From an uncultured Selenomonadaceae bacterium (GTDB lineage: Bacteria > Bacillota > Negativicutes > Selenomonadales > Selenomonadaceae): a DNA stretch of 64,000 nucleotides. Positions 27,922-36,548 of the stretch are shown here, piece after piece; position 1 is the stretch's first letter; every line of letters starts with the position of its first letter. The DNA is taken from contig CAJOCQ010000009.1 of NCBI GenBank assembly GCA_905233135.1, forward strand, positions 26,822 through 90,821, written 5' to 3'. The notes beneath the pieces are model-generated. The model was not told the DNA's origin and did not search any database. It saw only the letters and a program-made list of their open reading frames with translations. A program made the position numbers and the translations under genes.

Positions 27922-28734
27922 ATGATAAAACTTTTTGTAAGCGATATTGACGGCACAATTTTTGACAGCACAAAAAGCAAAAATATTTCTGCGCGAAATA
28001 TAGCCGCCGTGCAAAAAATGGTTGCCGCAGGAATTACCGTAACCATTGCAACCGGCAGAATGTACAGCGCGGCTTTGCCCATTGCAAAAGAATTGGGCGT
28101 CAACGTTCCAATAATTACTTATGACGGCGCGCTGATTAAATCTGTTGCAGGCGAAGTTCTTCACAGCGAATTTTTGACGCCCGAAATAATTTTGGAAGTT
28201 ACAAACTTTTTTGAGAAAAAAAATTGGCACTTGCAAAATTACAGCGAAGATAATTTATATTGCGCCTTCGCCAACGATTTAACTGCGCTTTATGAAAAAT
28301 CTATCAAAGTAAAATGCAACGTTGTCGGTTGGGACGCTATGAAAAATTTAACAAAAGACGTTTGCAAACTTTTGGCAATTACGCACAGCGCGGACGAAAC
28401 TTTTGAAATAATTTCCGCGCTAAGAAAAGAATTTGCGGGCAAAATCGAAGTTACAAAGTCGCACCCGCAATTTGCCGAAATAATTCCCTACGGCGTTTCA
28501 AAGGCGGCGGCGGTTAAAATTCTTGCCGAAAAATTGGGCGTGGAAAAATCCGAAGTTATGGCTATTGGCGATTCTGAAAACGATTTGCCAATGTTGCAGG
28601 CGGCGGGGCAAAGTGTAGCAATGGGCAATGCTGACGACAGAATTAAAGCGGCTTGCACTTTCGTAACGGGAAATTGCGCAGATGACGGCTTTGCTGATGC
28701 TGTAGAAAATTTTGTTTTTGGTGGAAAGGTTTAA
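27922..28734 (+). CDS. Cof-type HAD-superfamily phosphatase
   Basis: A 270-residue HAD hydrolase with motif I VSDIDGTIFD, motif II TIATGR and motifs III-IV VSKAAAVKILAEKLG with AIGDSENDLPML. It is the second Cof-type gene in the window and only loosely similar to the one at 14.2 kb. The substrate is unknown. The ATG at 27922 follows AAAGGAGC. Its stop codon is directly followed by the next start (TAAATG), so the two are coupled. Confidence 0.9.
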   Translation: MIKLFVSDIDGTIFDSTKSKNISARNIAAVQKMVAAGITVTIATGRMYSAALPIAKELGVNVPIITYDGALIKSVAGEVLHSEFLTPEIILEVTNFFEKKNWHLQNYSEDNLYCAFANDLTALYEKSIKVKCNVVGWDAMKNLTKDVCKLLAITHSADETFEIISALRKEFAGKIEVTKSHPQFAEIIPYGVSKAAAVKILAEKLGVEKSEVMAIGDSENDLPMLQAAGQSVAMGNADDRIKAACTFVTGNCADDGFADAVENFVFGGKV

Positions 28735-29691
28735 ATGAGCAGTAAAATTACTCCGACGATTGAAGGCGGACTTTTGACGGCAATAACGGTTATATTGGGG
28801 CTTGCGTCAACGTATTTGCCGATTGTAGGTTTATTTGTAGAATTTTTTTGCGCGGTACCAATCGTAGTTTTGACGGTACGGCAAGGCGCGGGCAAAGGTT
28901 TTTTGGCGTTAATTGCATCATTTTTAATTTTGTCAATGCTGATAGGTCCGCTGTTATCGTTAAGAATAGCATTGAGTTTCGGAATTTGCGGGCTTATACT
29001 CGGTTATTGCATTGAGAAAAATTTTTCAACGGTCAAATGTTTCCTTGCAACATTTTTAACGGCGTTCGCCGCGCAGGTTGTAGCGGTAGCAATTTTAACT
29101 TTTGCAATGGAAATAAATTTAATGGAAGTCGAATTGTCCTCCGTGCAGGCAACGCTTGAAGAAACTTTTCAAATGTACGAGACGGCGGGAATTGACAAGC
29201 AGGAAGTTGAAAAAATGCGCGAACAAGTCAAGCCTGCGTTGCAACTTGTAAGCTACTTAATGCCGCTGATATTGTTGTTAATGGCGTTGATAAATGCGGT
29301 GATATGCTATATAACGGCGCGTTGGATTTTTCAAAAGTTGCGAATGAAATTCCCTGAACCGTTGCCGAATTTTGCGGCGTGGCACTTCCCGAAATTTTTT
29401 GTATACCTTGCGGCTTTTTCGGGAATAGGATTATATTGGGGAGCGACGCGGGAATGGAATTTACTTTACACAATTTCAATTAACGCTTTTTATACTACGG
29501 GCTTTATTTGTTTAATACAAGGATTCGCAGTACTTTCAGCCATTGCGGACGGCTATAACTTGTCAAAATTTTGGCGGCGAATTTTTTTTATCGTGATAAT
29601 ATTCAACAAGCTGATGATTGACGTTGTAGTTTTTACGGGCTTGTTTGACATAATTTTTGACTTCAGGAAGTTATCGAAAAAAGAAGACTAG
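28735..29691 (+). CDS. DUF2232 (YybS-like) membrane protein
   Basis: A 318-residue polytopic protein with about eight hydrophobic segments, matching the DUF2232/YybS family by its N-terminal PTIEGGLLTAITVILGLAS layout, the long central amphipathic segment (ETFQMYETAGIDKQEVEKM) and its position directly before gdpP, which is its usual place in Firmicutes. Its function is unknown, though a substrate-binding (S component-like) role has been suggested for relatives. Confidence 0.82.
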   Translation: MSSKITPTIEGGLLTAITVILGLASTYLPIVGLFVEFFCAVPIVVLTVRQGAGKGFLALIASFLILSMLIGPLLSLRIALSFGICGLILGYCIEKNFSTVKCFLATFLTAFAAQVVAVAILTFAMEINLMEVELSSVQATLEETFQMYETAGIDKQEVEKMREQVKPALQLVSYLMPLILLLMALINAVICYITARWIFQKLRMKFPEPLPNFAAWHFPKFFVYLAAFSGIGLYWGATREWNLLYTISINAFYTTGFICLIQGFAVLSAIADGYNLSKFWRRIFFIVIIFNKLMIDVVVFTGLFDIIFDFRKLSKKED

Positions 29692-29714
29692 GGGATAAAG
29701 CCTAAAGACTAGGG
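29690..29714 (+). repeat. 25 bp dispersed repeat, copy 1
   Basis: AGGGGATAAAG followed by CCTAAAGACTAGGG. An exact copy lies at 42771-42795 and a partial one at 24.7 kb. It overlaps the end of the DUF2232 coding region. Confidence 0.7.
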
Positions 29715-29744
29715 ATTAGTGTATTGAAAATGTAAATTGAAAAA

Positions 29745-29878
29745 GCACGCGCTTTTTAGGACACGGCGGTCACGGATGACCGCCGCCGCGATTTACCGCC
29801 GTGATGGCGGTACTCGCGGTCGGAAGTTTCTTTCTTTTAGGCGGCTTTTCTTTCTTTTCAAAGAAAGAAAAACCGTGT
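29745..29878. repeat. Hairpin modules upstream of gdpP
   Basis: A cluster of GCGGT/ACCGC stems (GGCGGTCACGGATGACCGCC, then CCGCCGTGATGGCGG) at about 29763-29811 is followed by the TTTCTTTCTTTT / AAAGAAAGAAAAAC module at 29829-29873. The same pairing of a C-G-rich stem with a pyrimidine module occurs at 45.7 and 48.1 kb. Confidence 0.65.
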
Positions 29879-29942
29879 TAAAAAATTTCATAAAAAGAAA
29901 ATATATTTAAAATTTAAAGCATTTTTGAAAGGCGGTGACGAT

Positions 29943-32012
29943 GTGCCGAGAAATTTATCGGCGTGGATAGACTTAGCAATAGAACTTGCGGTACTTTTTG
30001 TATTTATAATAATATTTTCGCAGTTCAACAGATATTTGGCGGCGGCGGCGTTGATAGTATGGTTGGCGTTGGCGTTATTTTTGTGGGAGCGGCACCAAGA
30101 GCGCAATAAAAGATTTGTGGAGTATTGCGAAAACGTAGTCGGCAGCGGACAAGAATTAATGCATTTCGCTATGTCAAATATCCCGCAAGCAATTATGGTT
30201 GTCAACGAAAACGGCAAGCTTGAATGGTTTAACGACATTGTAAAAGATTTTTCCGAAAAACCTCCCGAACACGATATGGAAATTAAAGAATTTTGGGCGG
30301 GAATTTTAAACGAGGGAATTTTGGAATTTACGCCCGAAGAAGAAATTAACGTTTTGAAACACGGCAGGTACATTGCCAAAACTAAAAAAACGCTTGTTTC
30401 AGAAAACGGCGAAACGCTTGAAACAGAGCATTACTTTCTTGTTTACTATCGCCAACTGCGCACAAAGGAACCTTATTCAAAATTGATTGTACTTTTCGCG
30501 CAGGAAATTACAATGTACGAAAATCTGAAAACCGAATACAAACAAAGCCGCTCCGTAATTGCGTACGTGCAAGTTGATAATTATGACGAAATTATGCAGG
30601 GACTCAACGAAACAGAAAAAACTTCGCTTACCCTGTCAATCAGTACCGAGCTTGAAAAGTGGATTAACGATTTATCGGGCTTTATGCAACGAGTTTCTGA
30701 CGATTTATTTGTTGTAGTTTTGGAACGGCTTGCACTTCAAAAAGCTATTGACGAAAAATTTACAGTCCTTGACAAAATCCGCCAAATTATCAGCAAGAAC
30801 GGTATACCCGTTACTTTGTCGATGGGTATTGCGGTTGCCGAAAAAAAACCGGTTGAACAATCAATGACAGAACTTGGCAAACAGGCTCAGGAAAGATTGA
30901 ACGCGGCACTTGCACGCGGCGGCGACCAAGTTGCTATTAACATTGACGATAAGCCGCAATATTTCGGCGGACGCGCAAAGGCTGTTGAAAAACATAATCG
31001 CGTACGCGCACGCGTTATGGCTAATTCAATCCGCGAACATATGGAGGCGGCTGACGAAATTTTTGTAATGGGACACGTGCGCGAAGACTTCGACGCCTTC
31101 GGCGCGGCTGTCGGCGTTGCAGTTATGGCGTTGCATATTAAAAAGTCTGTCCACCTTGTTTTGAGTAATTCTACTGACAGCATTGAAAAAATTTTGGAAC
31201 AATTCCGCCAAGATAAATCTTCAACCTACAAAAAAATTTTTTCCAAAGTCGAAGATATAAATTTGCAAGGCTCCATTAATCCTTTGCTGATTGTTGTTGA
31301 TACTCATATACCCTACCTTGTAGCCGCGCCGCCGTTGCTTGAAAGAATCAAAAATATTATCGTCATTGACCACCACAGGAAAAGCGATAACGTTATTAAA
31401 AATCCTTTGCTGTTTTACCATGAGCCGTCGTCCAGTTCCGCGTCAGAAATGGTTACAGAGCTTTTAATGTACTTCGATGAAAAAATCAAAGTCGGCAAAC
31501 TTCCTGCAACCGCGCTGTATTCGGGTATAGTTGTCGATACAAAATCTTTCGTTGTACAAACGGGCGTACGAACATTTGACGCGGCAGCTTATTTGCGAAG
31601 GAGCGGCGCAGACCCCGTTATAGTGCGTGAACTTTTTATGGCGGATTATGAAACGACGGTTGCACTTGCAAAGACAAAGGCGCAATCTGAATACTTTGAA
31701 GGCGGCTTGGTTGTTGCAACAATGCCTACGCTTATGCCCAACATTCAAGCAATAGCCGGGCAAGCGGCGGACGCCCTTTTGACTATTGAAAATGTGCGAA
31801 TGTCAATTATTCTCTTCCAAATGAAAGATGACGTTGTTGGAATCAGCGCACGCTCCAACGGCAATTTGAATGTTCAAGTTATTATGGAACAATTCGGCGG
31901 CGGCGGGCACCAAATGGTTGCAGGCGCGCAGGTTAGAAATTCAAACATTATCGATTTGAAAAACCAAGTTACAGCAGTTGCAAGAAAATATATTTCCGAA
32001 GCAGGGGAATAG
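29943..32012 (+). CDS. gdpP: Cyclic-di-AMP phosphodiesterase GdpP
   Basis: A 689-residue membrane phosphodiesterase that hydrolyses c-di-AMP. Two N-terminal membrane segments are followed by a PAS-like domain (NIPQAIMVVNENGKLEWFN), a degenerate GGDEF domain around residues 170-300, and a DHH-DHHA1 catalytic half: GHVREDFDAFGAA, VVDTH, IDHHRKSD, and GGGGHQMVAGAQ. The canonical N-x-D-x-D motif appears as R-E-D-x-D, retaining both aspartates. The GTG start at 29943 is chosen over the TTG at 29925 because AAAGGCGGTG lies between them. rplI, which often follows, is absent here. Confidence 0.93.
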   Translation: MPRNLSAWIDLAIELAVLFVFIIIFSQFNRYLAAAALIVWLALALFLWERHQERNKRFVEYCENVVGSGQELMHFAMSNIPQAIMVVNENGKLEWFNDIVKDFSEKPPEHDMEIKEFWAGILNEGILEFTPEEEINVLKHGRYIAKTKKTLVSENGETLETEHYFLVYYRQLRTKEPYSKLIVLFAQEITMYENLKTEYKQSRSVIAYVQVDNYDEIMQGLNETEKTSLTLSISTELEKWINDLSGFMQRVSDDLFVVVLERLALQKAIDEKFTVLDKIRQIISKNGIPVTLSMGIAVAEKKPVEQSMTELGKQAQERLNAALARGGDQVAINIDDKPQYFGGRAKAVEKHNRVRARVMANSIREHMEAADEIFVMGHVREDFDAFGAAVGVAVMALHIKKSVHLVLSNSTDSIEKILEQFRQDKSSTYKKIFSKVEDINLQGSINPLLIVVDTHIPYLVAAPPLLERIKNIIVIDHHRKSDNVIKNPLLFYHEPSSSSASEMVTELLMYFDEKIKVGKLPATALYSGIVVDTKSFVVQTGVRTFDAAAYLRRSGADPVIVRELFMADYETTVALAKTKAQSEYFEGGLVVATMPTLMPNIQAIAGQAADALLTIENVRMSIILFQMKDDVVGISARSNGNLNVQVIMEQFGGGGHQMVAGAQVRNSNIIDLKNQVTAVARKYISEAGE

Positions 32013-32017
32013 TTTTT

Positions 32018-32095
32018 TAGGATAAAGGAGAAAGGAGAAAGGAGAAAGGGAATTGAAAAACTTTTTCCTTTTTCCTTTAAACTTTATCCTAAATT
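32018..32095 (+). repeat. Purine/pyrimidine palindrome after gdpP
   Basis: AGGATAAAGGAGAAAGGAG with further GAAAGGA units, then AATTGAAAAAC, then CCTTTTTCC and CTTTATCCT. The ends AGGATAAAG/CTTTATCCT are perfectly complementary. It resembles the structure at 27817-27896. Confidence 0.7.
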
Positions 32096-32117
32096 TCGAC
32101 CGAAGGGAGAAATTTTT

Positions 32118-33467
32118 ACGATTCACAAATTTAAACAAGGCGAAGATTTTATTTTATTGGACGTAAACAGCGGCGCAGTTCACATTATCGACGAAATGAC
32201 TTTTGACATTTTGGACACTTTCAACGGCGAAAATGACGCTGAAACCTGCGCGAAATTTTCAGCAAAATATCCTGTCAATGAAATTTCTGAAGTACTTGAA
32301 GAATTACACGAACTTATTAAAGCGGGCGAACTTTTTGCGCCTGAAATTGAAGTGCCGCCGATTTTTAAAAGTTTCGGCGTTGTAAAATCTTTGTGTTTAA
32401 TGGTCGCGCAGGACTGCAACCTCCGCTGCAAATATTGTTTCGGCGATGAGGGTACGTACGGACACCGCGCTATTATGTCTGAAGAAATTGGGCGTGCGGC
32501 TGTCGATTTTATAATTAAAAATTCGGGATTGCGTAAACATTGCGAAATTGATTTTTTCGGCGGCGAACCGCTTTTAAATTTTAAAACAGTTAAAGCAGTT
32601 ACTGAATATGTTCGCCAACGTGAAAAAGATACAGGCAAAATTTTTAAGTTGACTTTGACAACAAACGGAATGTTGCTTGACGATAAAAAAATTTCTTGGC
32701 TCAACGAAAATAATATTTCTATGGTTTTAAGTTTGGACGGGCGAAAAGAAGTTCATGACGCAATGCGCCCTGATATTGCGGGCGGCGGCAGTTATGACCG
32801 CGTACTGAAAAATTTCCAAAAACTCGTACAAAGTCGCAACGGCGATAACTATTATTTGCGCGGCACTTACACCAACAAAAATTTAGATTTTGTCGAAGAT
32901 ATTAAAAGCATTTACGACGCGGGATTTGATATTCTTTCGCTGGAGCCTGTAGTTTTGAAAAATTCGCCGCTTGCACTGACTGAAGAAAATTTGCCGCGTA
33001 TCTTTGAAGAGTACGATAAACTTACAGAACTTTATTTAAACTATCGAAAAGAAGGGCGCGGCTTTTTCTTTTTCCATTTCAATGTTGATTTGTCAAACGG
33101 TCCTTGCGTTGCCAAAAGATTGAGCGGCTGCGGCGCAGGACACGAATATTTTGCTGTTGCAGAAAACGGCGATTTATATCCCTGTCATCAATTTGTCGGG
33201 CGCGGCAAATACAAACTCGGCGACGTGTTTAACGGCGTCAATGAAGACGCTAAACATTGGACGAAATATTTTCGTGATTCGCACGTTTTGAACAAGCCGA
33301 AATGCAAAGATTGTTGGGCGAAATATTTTTGTAGCGGCGGCTGTCACGCCAACGCGGATTTATTCAACAATGACATTCGCAAGCCTTATGAAATTGGTTG
33401 CGAAATTCAGAAAAAGCGGCTTGAGTGCGCTATTTACGTTCAAGCAAAAATTCTTGCAGAAAATTAA
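32118..33467 (+). CDS. SCIFF-type radical SAM/SPASM peptide maturase
   Basis: A 449-residue radical SAM enzyme. The N-terminal segment IHKFKQGEDFILLDVNSGAV matches the maturase that makes thioether links in SCIFF (six cysteines in forty-five residues) peptides. The SAM cluster is C100-x3-C104-x2-C107 (CNLRCKYC), and a SPASM domain follows with CGAGHEYFAV, CHQFVG, CKDCWAKYFCSGGCH and a late Cys for auxiliary clusters. No ATG, GTG or TTG lies where the conserved N-terminus begins. The codon in that place is ACG at 32118, eight bases after an AAGGGAG site, and the first TTG (32157) would remove 13 conserved residues. No SCIFF precursor is found beside it. Confidence 0.85.
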   Translation, partial: TIHKFKQGEDFILLDVNSGAVHIIDEMTFDILDTFNGENDAETCAKFSAKYPVNEISEVLEELHELIKAGELFAPEIEVPPIFKSFGVVKSLCLMVAQDCNLRCKYCFGDEGTYGHRAIMSEEIGRAAVDFIIKNSGLRKHCEIDFFGGEPLLNFKTVKAVTEYVRQREKDTGKIFKLTLTTNGMLLDDKKISWLNENNISMVLSLDGRKEVHDAMRPDIAGGGSYDRVLKNFQKLVQSRNGDNYYLRGTYTNKNLDFVEDIKSIYDAGFDILSLEPVVLKNSPLALTEENLPRIFEEYDKLTELYLNYRKEGRGFFFFHFNVDLSNGPCVAKRLSGCGAGHEYFAVAENGDLYPCHQFVGRGKYKLGDVFNGVNEDAKHWTKYFRDSHVLNKPKCKDCWAKYFCSGGCHANADLFNNDIRKPYEIGCEIQKKRLECAIYVQAKILAEN

Positions 33468-33471
33468 TTTT

Positions 33472-33502
33472 AAAGCGGCGAAAATTCAACGTCGCTTTTT
33501 TT
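33472..33502 (+). terminator. Terminator after the radical SAM maturase gene
   Basis: AAAGCGGCG and CGTCGCTTT form a 9 bp stem with one G-T pair, followed by a T run. Confidence 0.75.
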
Positions 33503-33512
33503 GTGCTATAAT
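33503..33512 (+). promoter_or_regulatory. Extended -10 promoter of the methyltransferase gene
   Basis: TGTGCTATAAT contains TGnTATAAT, an extended -10 element, 28 bases before the start codon of the next gene. A -35 box is not clear because the terminator occupies that place. Confidence 0.6.
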
Positions 33513-33539
33513 GTTTTAAAAATTTGAGGAGTTGAGGCT

Positions 33540-35996
33540 ATGGAAAAATTATTCGCAGATTTGCAAAACGCCGCCACAGAAGAAGAAGTTAAATTTATTT
33601 TCGCCAAATTTTTTAATCTGAAACTTAGCACCAAAAATTATATCGACCTCTACACCCCGCAAATTTTGTTTGAATTTAAATTCGACGCCAACTTGGAAAA
33701 TATTCAGACGCGCGCCAAAATTTTTGCTCAAACTATGTACTACGTGCGCCGCCTCAAGTACGGTTTAAATAATGAATCCCGCGCCCTTACAAATTTTATC
33801 GGCGTTGTTACGAAATTTGCCGCCGTCATTATCCCTACCAAAGATTTTAAAAAATTTTACACCGACCCCAATTACGATTGGGATTTAGCTCCTTCCACGC
33901 CGCACAAAGATTTAATTGATGCCCTTGCCAATTCGCAAATCCTGCGCGAGTGCAAAATTTTTGATTTTAAAACTGACCAAGATAAATTTAGCCAACGCTT
34001 GCGACAATACAGCGCGGAACAACTTTCGCTTTTCCCCGATAAAAAAATTATCAACGAGGACAATTTTTTTGAAGTCTTTGAATATTGGCAGAATCAATTT
34101 GCAAAATCTTTCAGCGATGAAGACGAACGCAAGCCCTCTGAATTTTTCATTACCGATATTGAAAAGGGCAAATCCGAAATTTTGGGCAACAATGTTATTT
34201 TTACTATGAGCGATAACAGCATTGTCAAGAAAAAATTTTTTATCCCTACGTACCAAAATTTTTGGAACAAGTACGAAAAAATTTCTGAGCCGCGCGAAAT
34301 TATTTCCATTCGCCAAAAAATGGACAGAATGACGGAAATTAACCGCCGCAGATTTACAGGCGAATTTTTTACGCCCGTTGAATTTGCCAAAAAAGCTGTA
34401 GATTATCTCGCCCGCACGCTCGGCAAAGATTGGTTCAAGAAAGGCAATTTCCGCCTTTGGGATATGGCGGCGGGCACTGGTAACCTTGAATTTGCGCTCC
34501 CCGCCGAAGCATTGCCCTATTGCTATATTTCTACGCTGCTTGAGGACGACGCCAACTACTGTAAAAAAATTTTTCCTACCGCTACCGTTTTTCAGTACGA
34601 TTACTTAAATGACGACGTGGAATTTTTGGCGCAACCTACACTTTTCACGCCCGGCGCAAAATATAAAATGCCACAAAATCTGCGCGATGACCTCGATAAC
34701 CCCAAAATCAAATGGATTATTTTTATTAATCCGCCCTACGCCACCGCCAATAATTATGAACGTGATAAAACCAAAATTAACAAAGATACTGTTTCAATGA
34801 CTGAAATTCAAAAACTTATGACGGCTGAAGGTATGGGCGAAACAAGCAGGGAATTATTTTCGCAATTTCTTTTCAGAATCAGCAAAGAATTTAAAGATAA
34901 AAAAGTTTGGCTCGGAATGTTTTCTAAGCTGAAATATATAAATTCCAACAACGACCAAAAACTCCGTGATAAATTTTTTAAATATCAATACGAACGCGGC
35001 TTTGTATTTTCTTCAAAAAGTTTTCAAGGCTGCAAGGCTGATTTTCCCGTTGGTTTCTTAATTTGGAATTTAGAAAATAATATTCCGCTTGAAATGCAAA
35101 AAATTTCTTTGGACGTTTTTAATAAAGACGTTGAAAAAGTTGCAATAAAAAATATTTCTGCCGTAAACAGGGAAGATTTTTTAAATAAATGGTTTAAGCG
35201 TCCGCCGAATGTAAAAAAATTTCCGCCAATGTCAAGTGCTTTAAAACTTGCTACAGAAAATAAAACTATCCGTGATGGAATAGCAGAAAATTTTTTGGCG
35301 GGCTTTATGTGTACCGGAAATGATTTTATGCACAGTAATTACACGGCTTTATTTTCCGGACCTTATGGAAGTTTCGGCTCTTTTTCAATAACGCCTGAAA
35401 ATTTTTGGCAGTGTATGATAATACACGCGGTGCGACGGTTGCCAAAAGCCACGTGGTTAAATGACAGAGACCAATTTATGCAGCCGACAAAAAACCTTTC
35501 TGCGGAATTTATAACAGACGCGGTAATATGGAGCTTGTTCGCGCCGTCGAATCAAACAGTTTCTTTAAGAAATGTAAAGTACGAAGGGCAAATTTACCAA
35601 ATGCCAAATAATTTGTACCCGTTCAAAATTTCGGAAATAAAAAATTGGCAGTTGCCCGAAGAATTTGCAATACAGCTGGAACTCGCGCAGGAGGACAGAT
35701 TCGCGGCGTTATGGCTGGAAGAACACGCGGCGGAAATTTCGGCGGAAGGGCGCGCAGTCTTGGCAACCGCAAAAGAAATTTATAAATTTTTCTACGCGGG
35801 CTTGTCGGAGCTGATAGATTGGACAGAATACAAAATCGAAAATTGGGACGTCGGCTGGTATCAAATCCGAATGTCAATAAAAAATTTTGAAGAAATTTCG
35901 GCGTTGCAAATTCCCTACCAAAAACTTTCAGAAAAACTTTTGCCGCAAATTTACGAATTGGGATTTCTGCGCGACGAAGTAATTTACTTTGAATAG
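33540..35996 (+). CDS. Putative single-chain (type IIG-like) restriction-modification enzyme
   Basis: An 818-residue protein. The N-terminal 70 residues contain a possible PD-(D/E)xK nuclease core: D36, then E45-x-K47 (ILFEFKFD), followed by a helix with Q64 and Y67. From about residue 270 there is an adenine-N6 methyltransferase: GEFFTPVEFA, motif I DMAAGTGNLEFALP (308-321) and motif IV NPPY (397-400). The remaining 400 residues would hold target recognition (GCKADFPVGFLIWN). The order nuclease-methyltransferase-recognition is that of type IIG enzymes. If the nuclease motif is inactive it would be an orphan methyltransferase. It has its own promoter and precedes two toxin-antitoxin loci. Confidence 0.78.
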   Translation: MEKLFADLQNAATEEEVKFIFAKFFNLKLSTKNYIDLYTPQILFEFKFDANLENIQTRAKIFAQTMYYVRRLKYGLNNESRALTNFIGVVTKFAAVIIPTKDFKKFYTDPNYDWDLAPSTPHKDLIDALANSQILRECKIFDFKTDQDKFSQRLRQYSAEQLSLFPDKKIINEDNFFEVFEYWQNQFAKSFSDEDERKPSEFFITDIEKGKSEILGNNVIFTMSDNSIVKKKFFIPTYQNFWNKYEKISEPREIISIRQKMDRMTEINRRRFTGEFFTPVEFAKKAVDYLARTLGKDWFKKGNFRLWDMAAGTGNLEFALPAEALPYCYISTLLEDDANYCKKIFPTATVFQYDYLNDDVEFLAQPTLFTPGAKYKMPQNLRDDLDNPKIKWIIFINPPYATANNYERDKTKINKDTVSMTEIQKLMTAEGMGETSRELFSQFLFRISKEFKDKKVWLGMFSKLKYINSNNDQKLRDKFFKYQYERGFVFSSKSFQGCKADFPVGFLIWNLENNIPLEMQKISLDVFNKDVEKVAIKNISAVNREDFLNKWFKRPPNVKKFPPMSSALKLATENKTIRDGIAENFLAGFMCTGNDFMHSNYTALFSGPYGSFGSFSITPENFWQCMIIHAVRRLPKATWLNDRDQFMQPTKNLSAEFITDAVIWSLFAPSNQTVSLRNVKYEGQIYQMPNNLYPFKISEIKNWQLPEEFAIQLELAQEDRFAALWLEEHAAEISAEGRAVLATAKEIYKFFYAGLSELIDWTEYKIENWDVGWYQIRMSIKNFEEISALQIPYQKLSEKLLPQIYELGFLRDEVIYFE

Positions 35997-36008
35997 GAGG
36001 CTTTAAAA

Positions 36009-36274
36009 ATGTTACAGGTAAATTCAACAAATGAAACAAATTTGGCAGAATTGGTAAAACTTTTGCAGACAGGCAAACAAGATGAAATTATTTTAACAGT
36101 AAACGATGAAGTTGTTGCAGAATTGATAAGTCCTACAAAAAAACACGCAAAGATGGTTTTGGAGCAATGAAAGGCAAATATGAATTTCCACCGTATTTTG
36201 ATGAATGGTTTGACGCAATGGACGAAGAAATTTTGAAAGATTTTAGCGATGATTGGAGATTTAAGAAAAATTAG
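36009..36274 (+). pseudogene. Phd/VapB-like antitoxin, frame broken at an A7 run (decayed or recoded)
   Basis: Two short frames together make one antitoxin. The first (36009-36170, 53 codons) has the Phd-like strand IILTVNDEVVAELISP. The second (36167-36274) has KGKYEFPPYFDEW and AMDEEILKDF, nearly matching the C-terminus of the intact antitoxin 300 bases on (GKIILPPDFDE, AMDSEIL). Reading -1 from A7 at 36137-36143 joins them in phase with ISPTKK and then TRKDGFGAMKGK. The zero-frame layout there is A_AAA_AAA, a known type of slippery site. It may be a sequencing indel, a recent mutation or a programmed frameshift. No toxin follows it directly. Confidence 0.7.
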
Positions 36275-36287
36275 GAGGGTAAAAAAA

Positions 36288-36548
36288 ATGACAGACGCTG
36301 AAAAAATTCAAGAATGGGCACGCCTTAATAAAATAAAAAAGACTGATGAAGCTGTTGTAACGAAAAATGGCAATCCTGTAATTGTAAAAAAATCTGAATT
36401 AACAGAATTGGCAAAACCGCGCCCTGAAACTGCAAAACGTATCGGAATTGCACAAGGTAAAATTATTTTGCCGCCGGATTTTGATGAAAAATTTGTGGCT
36501 ATGGATTCAGAAATTTTACAGTCTTTTTATTCGGAGGCAGTTAAATGA
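36288..36548 (+). CDS. Antitoxin of a PIN-domain toxin-antitoxin module (VapB/Phd-like)
   Basis: An 86-residue protein. The N-terminal region has a strand EAVVTKNGNPVIVKKSEL as in Phd-type antitoxins, and the C-terminal RIGIAQGKIILPPDFDEKF is the toxin-binding part of many VapB proteins. The ATG at 36288 is chosen because TAGGAGGG lies eight bases upstream. It overlaps the toxin start by four bases (ATGA), the usual arrangement. Such antitoxins neutralise the toxin and repress their own promoter. Confidence 0.83.
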   Translation: MTDAEKIQEWARLNKIKKTDEAVVTKNGNPVIVKKSELTELAKPRPETAKRIGIAQGKIILPPDFDEKFVAMDSEILQSFYSEAVK

